From Oscillospiraceae bacterium (GTDB taxonomy: Bacteria; Bacillota; Clostridia; Oscillospirales; Oscillospiraceae), in assembly GCA_902790375.1 (NCBI GenBank), contig CADARY010000018.1:58741-122740 (forward strand): DNA of 64,000 nucleotides, in the 5' to 3' direction. The position numbers and the translations under genes are program-made. Position 1 is the stretch's first letter. Each line of letters starts with the position of its first letter. The notes under the pieces are model-generated. The model searched no databases, was not told the DNA's origin, and saw only the letters and a program-made list of their open reading frames with translations. This document shows, one piece after another, positions 16,684-23,952 of this stretch.

Positions 16684-17850
16684 TCAGGGGTGACAATCCA
16701 GCCCGCTCTTCCGCAGCAGCGCCTGCATCTCATCCTGGGTGTCCGCCGTCAGGATGTAGTAGCCGTAGCGGGTGGAGCTGTCGCGGATCTCCCGCCCGTC
16801 GATGGGCAGGATCTCGCTCACGCGATAAAGCGCCGCCGGGTTCTCCCTCCGAATGCGCTCCAGAGCCCTGAGATCCGCCTCGCTGAACAGGAAGCGGATC
16901 GCCGCGACGCGCGTTTTGCCCGTGCTCTCCGTCGTCGGCTCCGTGCCGCAGGCGGTTTCGATCACGGCGCGCACGAAGTCCACGCCGGTGGAGAGCTTCA
17001 CGAGGTCCGAGCCGATGCAGTCCCCGCCCATGCGGGCGCCGCATTCAATGAGGCGGATGCCGCCCTTCTCGTCCACCTTGAGCTCCGTGTGAGAGGCGCC
17101 GTATTGTACGCCGAGGCTGTCGAGCACCTTCGGCACCAGCGCCTTGATCTTCGCAAGGGTCGCATCGTCCATGTGCTTCGGCGGTTGGAGATGGCCGGTC
17201 TCCACAAACAGCGGCGCGCCGGTGGTGAACTTCTCCGTCACGGCGAGGAAGCGGTGCTCTCCTCTCCAGGAGAGGTATTCCACGCTGTACTCCCGGCCCT
17301 CGGCAAACTCCTCCGCCAGCACCTTCTTTTCAAAGGACGGCTCCCGTGCAAGGGCGATCGCCCCGGGCAGCTCCTTCGGATCCGTGACCTTGTAGATGCC
17401 CCGGCTGCCGGAGCGGTCCGTGGGCTTTACGATCAGCGGATACCTGAGCGGCAGGGCGTCGAGATCCATGCCCTCCTCCACCAGGATGCTTTTGCAGGAG
17501 GGGAGCCCCGCCTTCTCAAAGGCCCGGCGCATGAGGTGCTTGTTCGTGGCGGTCATAGCGCTGACCATGCCGTTTCCCGTAAGGCCCAGGCCCTCGGCCA
17601 CGTAATTGACCGTGATGGCGGCAAGGTCCGAGGCGATCGAGCAGACGCCCGCCGGCCGGATGGCGCGGGCAATTTCCAGGATGCGCTCCTTCTCCACAAT
17701 GCTCACGGGGTAGAAATAATCCGCCGTGCGCTCGCCGATATCGCCGCACTGCCAGGCGAAGACGTGGGTCGTATAGCCCATGGCCTTCGCCTCCAGGATC
17801 AGCTGGTTTTGAAAATCATTGGCGCCGATGATAAGGATGGCTTTTTTCAT
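16684..17850 (-). CDS. ATP-grasp family ligase in a glycan operon
   Basis: 388 residues. The N-terminal pre-ATP-grasp fold opens MKKAILIIGANDFQNQLI. A central ATP-grasp domain follows, with YPLIVKPTDRSGSRGIYKV (phosphate loop and Lys), VLAEEFAEGREYSVEY, and the metal-binding LIECGARMGGDCIGSDLV. A C-terminal domain of about 100 residues is typical of carboxylate-amine ligases. Such enzymes join a carboxyl group to an amine using ATP. It sits between two GT2 genes, its ATG overlapping the upstream stop by ATGA (17847-17850), so it is co-translated with glycan genes. It may add an amino acid or other acid to an amino sugar, but the substrate is unknown. Confidence 0.85.
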   Translation of the reverse strand: MKKAILIIGANDFQNQLILEAKAMGYTTHVFAWQCGDIGERTADYFYPVSIVEKERILEIARAIRPAGVCSIASDLAAITVNYVAEGLGLTGNGMVSAMTATNKHLMRRAFEKAGLPSCKSILVEEGMDLDALPLRYPLIVKPTDRSGSRGIYKVTDPKELPGAIALAREPSFEKKVLAEEFAEGREYSVEYLSWRGEHRFLAVTEKFTTGAPLFVETGHLQPPKHMDDATLAKIKALVPKVLDSLGVQYGASHTELKVDEKGGIRLIECGARMGGDCIGSDLVKLSTGVDFVRAVIETACGTEPTTESTGKTRVAAIRFLFSEADLRALERIRRENPAALYRVSEILPIDGREIRDSSTRYGYYILTADTQDEMQALLRKSGLDCHP

Positions 17851-18791
17851 AACTCCGTCAGCCCCCGCTTTCGGATGACCTGCCGCTCTACATACTGGGG
17901 AGAGGCGTTGATGCACATATAGATGCGGCCGATGTATTCGCCGATCATGCCGAGCACCAGGAGGATCACACCGCCCAAAAGCAGCATCAGCGCCATGGTG
18001 GAGGCCCAGCCCTCGGGGATGGAGCTGTCGACAAAGTGCTTGACGATAATGACAACGAAGTAGATAAAGCCCAGCACCGCCGCGATCGCCCCGCACCAGG
18101 TCGCAATGCGCAGGGGCTTGACCGAGAAGGAGGTAAAGCCGTTCATCCAGAGAGAGAAGAGCTTGACGAGCGTGTAGCCGCTCTCCCCCTCCTCCCGCGC
18201 CCGGTGGGTGACCGGCACGGTGCCGATGCGCCGCGTGGAGCGGAGGATGAGGCCTTCCACATAGGGGTAGCAGTTTTTGTAAACCAGCATCTCGTCCACG
18301 ATGAAGCGCCGCATGGCAAAATAGCTCGTGATGGTGAGCTCCTTCGGCTTGCCCAGCATGATCTCCGTCATGCGGTTGTTGAGCACGGTGCCGAGATTGC
18401 GCCAGGCAGCGTGCTGCTTGTGGGCATATTCGGCGTAGACCACATCGTAGCCCTCGTCGAGCTTTTTGAGGAGCTTTCCGACCTCGCTGCCGGGAGTCTG
18501 CCCATCGTCGTCCAGGCAGACGGCGATCTCCCCCTCGGCACGCCGGAGGCCCGCCATCAGCGCCGCGTGCTGGCCGAAGTTTTTCGCAAGGTCCACCGCG
18601 GTGATCCTCCCGTCCTTCTCTGCCAGGTCCCGCAGGACCTCAAAGGTGTTGTCCGGGGAGCAGTCGTTGACCAGGATATACTCGCTGTCATATTCCGGCA
18701 TTTCCGCCATGGCGGCCCTGAGCTCGTCCACCACGCCGGTGATGGTGTTTGCCGAGCGGTAACAGGGGATCACAAAAGATACAAGGCGCAT
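17847..18791 (-). CDS. Glycosyltransferase family 2, polyprenyl-phosphate type (second of two)
   Basis: 314 residues, same architecture as the 15727-16668 gene: GT-A domain with SFVIPCYRSANTITGV, ILVNDCSPDNTFEVL and CLDDDGQTPGSEVG, then two membrane helices and MIGEYIGRIYMCINASPQYV. It probably makes a polyprenyl-phosphate-linked sugar on the cytoplasmic face for later export and transfer. The stop overlaps the ATP-grasp start (ATGA), and the gene begins 3 bases after the GNAT stop, so the operon is tightly coupled. Confidence 0.88.
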   Translation of the reverse strand: MRLVSFVIPCYRSANTITGVVDELRAAMAEMPEYDSEYILVNDCSPDNTFEVLRDLAEKDGRITAVDLAKNFGQHAALMAGLRRAEGEIAVCLDDDGQTPGSEVGKLLKKLDEGYDVVYAEYAHKQHAAWRNLGTVLNNRMTEIMLGKPKELTITSYFAMRRFIVDEMLVYKNCYPYVEGLILRSTRRIGTVPVTHRAREEGESGYTLVKLFSLWMNGFTSFSVKPLRIATWCGAIAAVLGFIYFVVIIVKHFVDSSIPEGWASTMALMLLLGGVILLVLGMIGEYIGRIYMCINASPQYVERQVIRKRGLTEL

Positions 18792-18794
18792 GTC

Positions 18795-19343
18795 TCAGCC
18801 CTCCTCTGCCAGTCTCGCCATGAAGACCACATCGGTGTACACGCCGCCCAGCTTTACATAGTCGCGGAAGATGCCCTCAGTCTGAAAGCCGGCCTTTTCA
18901 TAGCTGCGCCGGGCCACGGCATTGTCGCCCAGCACCTTGAGCGAGATGCGGTGCAGGCGCAGCACATCCAGGCCGAAGGCCGTGAAAAGCCGCGCCGTCT
19001 CGGTGCCGAGGCCGCGGTTTCTGGCCCAGGGCTCGCCGATGAAGATGCCGTACTCGGCGGATTCGTTTTTCCTGTCCACATCGCGGAAATAGACGCTGCC
19101 GACGCTTTTTCCGCCGGTGCGCTCAACAATGATATACTGGATAACCTTGCCGGTCTCCACCTTGTTTTTGAGCCAGTCCCGGTGCATCTCAGGGGTAAAG
19201 GGCTCCCGGAAGAGGAAGTATTTCCAGACCTCCGGGTCATTGCGCCATCTTACGACGTCCGCCGTGTCCGCGTCCGTGATCGGGCGCAGGCTCAGCTTCT
19301 CGCCGTTGATGACCGGCAGCTCGTTTGTTTGCAGAAGCAGCAT
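18795..19343 (-). CDS. GNAT N-acetyltransferase, RimL/PseH-like
   Basis: 182 residues with a GNAT fold: LSLRPITDADTADVVRWRND at the start, FIGEPWARNRGLGTETARL as the acetyl-CoA pyrophosphate loop (R/Q-x-x-G-x-G/A type, here RNRGLGT), and NAVARRSYEKAGFQTEGIFR closing the fold. Proteins of this subgroup acetylate protein N-termini or amino sugars (PseH type). Because it follows a WecE-type sugar aminotransferase by 4 bases, acetylation of the newly made amino group on a nucleotide sugar is the likeliest role (inference). Confidence 0.82.
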   Translation of the reverse strand: MLLLQTNELPVINGEKLSLRPITDADTADVVRWRNDPEVWKYFLFREPFTPEMHRDWLKNKVETGKVIQYIIVERTGGKSVGSVYFRDVDRKNESAEYGIFIGEPWARNRGLGTETARLFTAFGLDVLRLHRISLKVLGDNAVARRSYEKAGFQTEGIFRDYVKLGGVYTDVVFMARLAEEG

Positions 19344-19347
19344 GATG

Positions 19348-20478
19348 TTATGCTCCGTAAAAATCCCGCACAGCGGTGATGACCCGGTCCTGATCCTCTT
19401 TCGTCAGGCCGTAGTAGAGGGGCAGGCGCACAAGCCTGTCGGACTCCGCCGTGGTATAGCGGTCCTCCCCCGCAAAGCGCCCGAAGCGCAGCCCAGCCGG
19501 GGCTGAGTGCAGCGGCACATAGTGGAACACCGCGAGGATGTCCCGCTCCTTGAGGAATTGGATGAGCGCGGTGCGCTCGCTGAGGTCACGGCACTTGAGG
19601 TAGAACATGTGGGCGTTGTGGACGCAGCCCTCCGGAATGACCGGCAGCTCCACCCTGCCCCGGGCCGCAAGCTCCGCGAAGGCATCCTTGTAGCGCTGCC
19701 AGCTTCTCAGCCGGTCGTTGTTGATCTCATCCGCCAGCTCGAGCTGGGCCCAGAGATAGGCGGCGTTGAGCTCCGAGGGCAGGAAGCTGTCGCCGATATC
19801 CACCCAGGTGTACTTGTCCACCTGGCCCCGGTAGAAGCGGGTGCGGTTGGTGCCCTTCTCCCGCAGGATCTCCGCGCGGTCGACGTATGCGGGGGAATTG
19901 ATGAGGATAGCGCCGCCCTCGCCCATGGAGTAGTTCTTCGTCTCATGGAAGGAGAAGCACCCGAAGTCCCCGATGGTGCCGAGAGCCTTCCCCTTGTAGC
20001 TCGCCATGACGCCCTGGGCCGCGTCCTCGATGACCAGCAGACCGTGCTTTCGCGCGATGGCCATGATCGTGTCCATCTCGCAGGCCACGCCCGCGTAGTG
20101 CATGACGACGATGACCTTCGTGCGGCTCGTGATGGCGGCCTCGATCTTCGTCTCGTCGATGTTCATGGTGTCGGGGCGGATATCCACAAAGACCAGGCGC
20201 GCCCCGTAGTTGGCAAAGGCGTTGGCGGTGGAGGAGAAGGTGAAGCTTGGCAGGATCACCTCGTCCCCGGGCTGAAGCTCACACAGGAGGCTCGCCATAT
20301 CCAGGGCAGTGGTGCCGGAGGTGGTCAGCAGCACCTTGTGGGCGTCAAAGCGCTTTTCCATCCACTCGCTGCAGCGCTTGGTAAACTGTCCGTCGCCGCA
20401 GATCTTGCGGGAGGCAACGGCCTCGCCGATATATTTCATCTCGTTACCCGTGCAGGGCGGGACGTTGAAGCAGATCAT
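19348..20478 (-). CDS. wecE: Nucleotide-sugar aminotransferase, DegT/DnrJ/EryC1 family (WecE/RffA-like)
   Basis: 376 residues. PLP-dependent transaminase that makes a 4-amino sugar, in WecE dTDP-4-amino-4,6-dideoxygalactose from the 4-keto sugar and glutamate. Family features: TTSGTTALDMASLL, GDEVILPSFTFSSTANAF, LVIEDAAQGVMASYKGK, the PLP-lysine region SFHETKNYSMGEGGAI, and DSFLPSELNAAYLWAQLE. The ATG at 20478 has AAAGGA 9 bases upstream and gives the standard length. First gene of the glycan operon with its own strong promoter. With the following GNAT it may make an N-acetylated amino sugar; the exact isomer is not certain. Confidence 0.88.
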   Translation of the reverse strand: MICFNVPPCTGNEMKYIGEAVASRKICGDGQFTKRCSEWMEKRFDAHKVLLTTSGTTALDMASLLCELQPGDEVILPSFTFSSTANAFANYGARLVFVDIRPDTMNIDETKIEAAITSRTKVIVVMHYAGVACEMDTIMAIARKHGLLVIEDAAQGVMASYKGKALGTIGDFGCFSFHETKNYSMGEGGAILINSPAYVDRAEILREKGTNRTRFYRGQVDKYTWVDIGDSFLPSELNAAYLWAQLELADEINNDRLRSWQRYKDAFAELAARGRVELPVIPEGCVHNAHMFYLKCRDLSERTALIQFLKERDILAVFHYVPLHSAPAGLRFGRFAGEDRYTTAESDRLVRLPLYYGLTKEDQDRVITAVRDFYGA

Positions 20479-20531
20479 GGTATCGTTCCTTTCTGTCTGC
20501 AAAGCAAAAGCGTTAAAAAAGATGTCTTTAT

Positions 20532-20560
20532 ATTATATCAGTAGAAGCGGGGATTGACAA
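20532..20560 (-). promoter_or_regulatory. Promoter of the glycan operon
   Basis: On the minus strand TTGTCA (20555-20560), a 17-base spacer and a perfect TATAAT (20532-20537) precede the aminotransferase gene. Confidence 0.8.
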
Positions 20561-20615
20561 GGGCGAAGTTTTTTTGTGTACGGCGCAGCAACGGAAAAAT
20601 ATGCACGATCTCTTG

Positions 20616-20790
20616 GGCAATACCGCATAATTCGGCAAGAGCAGATCCTGAGAAAATTTGGGTTCTGATAAAGGCACTTTTTCGCAGATGTACTTAAGTG
20701 AGCGTCCAAATCTTTGATTTCAAGAAAAAGTGACGAAATCAGAGCACAAATTTTCCAGGAGATGCCGAAGGCGGATTGTGCGGTGTTGCC
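20616..20790. mobile_element. MITE family I, copy B (175 bp, full length, CTTG target duplication)
   Basis: The ends are GGCAATACCGCA and TGCGGTGTTGCC. CTTG flanks both sides (20612-20615 and 20791-20794). Left and right arms of about 68 bases are complementary with scattered mismatches, so the element can fold into one long hairpin. The loop holds GTACTTAAGTGAGCGTCC and AAATCTTTGATTT, also found in the family II MITE at 2195. It has no coding capacity. Confidence 0.85.
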
Positions 20791-20791
20791 C

Positions 20792-20819
20792 TTGACAAAA
20801 ATGCAAGTCCGGATATAAT
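20792..20819 (+). promoter_or_regulatory. Promoter of nhaC, partly supplied by MITE insertion
   Basis: TTGACA (20792-20797), 16 bases, TATAAT (20814-20819). The first three bases of the -35 lie in the CTTG target duplication right of MITE copy B. Confidence 0.75.
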
Positions 20820-20855
20820 GAGGAACGATTTCTTTTTTCAGGAGGAATAATAAAA

Positions 20856-22352
20856 ATGGCTGGAACCTTCTGGGCCCTTGTGCCGCCCATCGTGGCCATC
20901 GTCCTGGCCCTTATCACCAAGGAAACCTACTCGTCCCTGTTCATCGGCATCGTGGTCGGCTCGCTCTTTGTGGGCGGCTTCAACCTCGTCGATTCCCTGG
21001 ACGTCATGATCAACGACGGCTTCATCGGCGCCATTGCCGACGGCTGGAACGCGGGCATCTTCATGTTTCTCGTCCTGCTGGGCATCATGGTGGCGCTGGT
21101 CAACGCCGCCGGCGGCTCCGCCGCCTTCGGGCGCTGGGCCGTCAAGCACGTGCACTCCCGCGTGGGCGCCATGCTCGCGACCTTCCTGCTGGGTGTGCTG
21201 ATCTTCATTGACGACTATTTCAACTGCCTGACGGTCGGCTCGGTCATGCGCCCCGTCACCGACAGCCACAAGATCTCGAGAGCGAAGCTTGCGTACATCA
21301 TCGACGCCACCGCCGCTCCCGTGTGCATGATCGCCCCGGTCTCCTCCTGGGCGGCTGCCGTCTCCGCCACGGCGCAGGATCTGGACTCCGGCATCTCCGG
21401 CATCCAGCTCTTCATCCAGGCCATCCCCTATAACTTCTACTCTCTGCTGACCATCATCTTCGTCATCGCGCTGGCCGTCATGAACTTTGACTACGGCCCC
21501 ATGGCCAAGGCGGAGCTGCGCGCCGCCCAGGGCATAACCGGCTCCCTCGGCAATGAGAACGAGCAGAATGTCCCCGGCGCATCCATCTGGGACATGCTGA
21601 TCCCGGTCATTGCCCTTATCGTCAGCTGCATCGCCGGCATGATGTATGTCGGCGGCTACTGGTCCGGGGCAAGCCTCATTGACTCCTTTGCCGACACCGA
21701 CGCCTCCGTCGGTCTCCCCTGGGGCAGCATCATCGCCGTCATCTTCACCTTTATCTATCTGCTGTGCCGCCGCGTTATCACCTTCAAGGACGCCACCGGC
21801 TGCATCACCAAGGGCTTCATCGCCATGGTGCCCGCCATGCTGATTCTGACCTTTGCCCTGACGCTGAAGAATATCACGGGTCTTCTGGGCGCGGCCGACT
21901 ATGTGGCCGGTCTTGTGGAGGGTGCGGCCTCGGGCCTGTTCTCCATGCTGCCCGCCGTCATTTTCCTTGTGGCTCTGGGCCTTGCCTTCTCCACCGGCAC
22001 AAGCTGGGGCACCTTCGGCATCCTGATTCCGATCGTGCTGCCCGTCTTCAAGAACAGCCCCGAGCTTCTCATGATCGGCATCTCCGCCTGCCTTGCGGGC
22101 GCTGTCTGCGGCGACCACTGCTCGCCCATCTCCGACACGACCATCATGGCCTCTGCCGGCGCGAATGTGGATCATATCGAGCACGTCTCCACCCAGCTTC
22201 CCTACGCCCTCACGGTTGCGGGCATCAGCTTTGTCTGCTACATCATCGCGGGCTTTGCGAAAAACGCCGCTCTCTGCCTTGCAGTCGGCGCCGTCCTTGT
22301 GCTTGCGACCCTCTTTATCCTGCGCTCCCGCCAGGCAAAGGCGAAAGCGTAA
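20856..22352 (+). CDS. nhaC: Na+/H+ antiporter, NhaC family
   Basis: 498 residues, about 12 membrane helices. The NhaC superfamily pattern is clear: FWALVPPIVAIVLALITKE at the start, the conserved IDDYFNCLTVGSVMRP segment with a membrane Asp pair, APVCMIAPVSSWAA, and TGTSWGTFGILIPIVLP with CGDHCSPISDTTIMAS near the C-terminus. It exchanges Na+ (or a carboxylate or amino acid in some relatives) for H+ across the membrane. AGGAGG lies 9 bases before ATG 20856. The gene is monocistronic, with a terminator at 22378. Since several members of this superfamily are organic-acid antiporters, the substrate is not certain. Confidence 0.88.
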   Translation: MAGTFWALVPPIVAIVLALITKETYSSLFIGIVVGSLFVGGFNLVDSLDVMINDGFIGAIADGWNAGIFMFLVLLGIMVALVNAAGGSAAFGRWAVKHVHSRVGAMLATFLLGVLIFIDDYFNCLTVGSVMRPVTDSHKISRAKLAYIIDATAAPVCMIAPVSSWAAAVSATAQDLDSGISGIQLFIQAIPYNFYSLLTIIFVIALAVMNFDYGPMAKAELRAAQGITGSLGNENEQNVPGASIWDMLIPVIALIVSCIAGMMYVGGYWSGASLIDSFADTDASVGLPWGSIIAVIFTFIYLLCRRVITFKDATGCITKGFIAMVPAMLILTFALTLKNITGLLGAADYVAGLVEGAASGLFSMLPAVIFLVALGLAFSTGTSWGTFGILIPIVLPVFKNSPELLMIGISACLAGAVCGDHCSPISDTTIMASAGANVDHIEHVSTQLPYALTVAGISFVCYIIAGFAKNAALCLAVGAVLVLATLFILRSRQAKAKA

Positions 22353-22377
22353 GCGAAAACTCGGCTCGAAGAAAAGC

Positions 22378-22414
22378 GCCGGTCAGATCCAAACGGACCT
22401 GGCCGGTGTTTTTC
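22378..22414. terminator. Terminator between convergent genes
   Basis: Stem CGCCGGTCAGATCC / GGACCTGGCCGGTG with loop AAAC, followed by TTTTT, after nhaC and 6 bases before the end of the convergent GT39 gene. Confidence 0.8.
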
Positions 22415-22419
22415 ATTGC

Positions 22420-23952
22420 CTACCGCCACAGCACATCGAAGCAGCCGTGGCGTTCCACGGTGAAGCCCCGCCGGATCAGGTCTTCGGTGGGCGCGCCGTT
22501 CCAGAGCACATAGACGCCGAACATGTCCGTCGGCGCAGCGGCATCCTCACAGTAGACAAAGCGCCCGAAGCGCAGGGGACTCAGATACGCGGCGGGGTAG
22601 ACGGCATATTCCACGCTGTCGTGAAACGCCTGCGGGGGCAGCTCCGCCTTGAGCAGCAGCTTGGGATAGGACAGGGCCTTCGTGACATAGACCGTCCCCT
22701 CATGGCGGAGGGCGGCATCCAGCGCCTCGTCCCAGCCGAGGGTGAACTCCCCGTTTAAGGACGCGCTGTAATCCGTGAAGTAACAGCGCACAAAGAAGCC
22801 GAAGAACACGAGCAGCGCCGCCAGCAGCGCGGGGGCTGCGGCGCGGGCGTATCGGCCCGCGAGCCGAAGCGCCGTCTCCATGCCGAACCCCACGGTCAGG
22901 CCGACGGGCATGAGCAAAAAGTTCATGCGGTTGACGTTCACGGAGATGAGGGCCGTGAGCACAAGACCCGCAAAAAGCCAGATCAGCAGCAATACCGCCG
23001 GATCAAAGCGCCGGGCGCGAAAAGCTTTTACACCCCGGTAAAGCAGCGCCCCGAGGCCGATGAGCCCGAAGACCGGCAGCACCACGGGATAGAAAAGCCC
23101 ATAGATCCCGGGACTGTTCCACTTGAGCCCGTCCGACTGCCGCAGGAGGATAGACAGCATGGTTTTGAGATTCTCCGGCACGTTATGGAGCGAAATTTCC
23201 CCCGACCGCGCCGCCACAAGCTTCGGCACCGAGAAGGGGCCGATGGAAAACTCGCCCACGAATCCATAGTTCACCGCGAGAAAAGCCACCAGTGGCAGGG
23301 CCAGCGCCGCGAGAATCAGCCCCGCAAGCAGCAGCCGACGGTCAAGGCGCGGCCTTGCGTACAGGAGCATCAGCCCCAGAAGCCCCGGCATCACCGGCCA
23401 GATGGCGGAGTAGGCGTAGAGGGCCAGCCCGTAGCACAGAGCCGAGAGCGGCAGGAAGCGCCCGTCCTCCCGCCCCTTCAGGAAAAAGCAGAGGCCCAAA
23501 AGCAGCAGATTCGGGGCCATGTTGGATTCCAGCGCCCAGCGGGAGAGCAGGATATGCCAGGGGCAGAGCGCCAGCACCGCAAGGGCGCACAGGCCGCCGC
23601 GCCTGCCCGCCATACGACGCCCGACGGAGAAGGCCGCAGGCAGCGCGGCGAGGCCCAGCAGAAGCTGCGGCAGGCGGATGACCCAGGTCTTCACCCCGAA
23701 GAGGGCCAGAAAGGGGATCATCAGGTAGCTCTCCAAGGCGTTCATGCCGCTGCCCCAGGCGGTGAGGTAGACCGGCCAGGCGTGCAGGGAGCTGTCCTGC
23801 TCATAGTGCAGCAGGGCCCAGGACTCATAGGCGGCAAAGGCTTCGTCCTGATTGAGCCCCGGCGGTGCGTAGCCGAAGCGGTACACCCGCACAAAAAGCC
23901 CCAGACCAAGCAGGGCGAAAAAGATGCATTTTTCCGTTTTGGTCAGCGTCAT
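22420..23952 (-). CDS. GT39/ArnT-like membrane glycosyltransferase
   Basis: 510 residues with about 10-12 membrane helices. The first outside loop has PPGLNQDEAFAAYESWALL, the acidic N-Q-D-E site expected for GT-C enzymes of the PMT/ArnT type, followed by GVKTWVIRLPQLLLGL, the usual second block. GT-C enzymes take a sugar from a polyprenyl-phosphate donor and add it to protein, lipid or wall glycan outside the membrane. It may use the donors made by the GT2 enzymes of the 14903-20478 operon (inference). ATG 23952 overlaps the preceding stop (ATGA). A long soluble C-terminal part ends in GCFDVLWR. Confidence 0.78.
   Translation of the reverse strand: MTLTKTEKCIFFALLGLGLFVRVYRFGYAPPGLNQDEAFAAYESWALLHYEQDSSLHAWPVYLTAWGSGMNALESYLMIPFLALFGVKTWVIRLPQLLLGLAALPAAFSVGRRMAGRRGGLCALAVLALCPWHILLSRWALESNMAPNLLLLGLCFFLKGREDGRFLPLSALCYGLALYAYSAIWPVMPGLLGLMLLYARPRLDRRLLLAGLILAALALPLVAFLAVNYGFVGEFSIGPFSVPKLVAARSGEISLHNVPENLKTMLSILLRQSDGLKWNSPGIYGLFYPVVLPVFGLIGLGALLYRGVKAFRARRFDPAVLLLIWLFAGLVLTALISVNVNRMNFLLMPVGLTVGFGMETALRLAGRYARAAAPALLAALLVFFGFFVRCYFTDYSASLNGEFTLGWDEALDAALRHEGTVYVTKALSYPKLLLKAELPPQAFHDSVEYAVYPAAYLSPLRFGRFVYCEDAAAPTDMFGVYVLWNGAPTEDLIRRGFTVERHGCFDVLWR

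Noticed and set aside
18036-19379. Plus-strand frame opposite the glycan operon
   Set aside because: Antisense to GT2 and GNAT genes that carry clear catalytic motifs; no ribosome binding site or domain.
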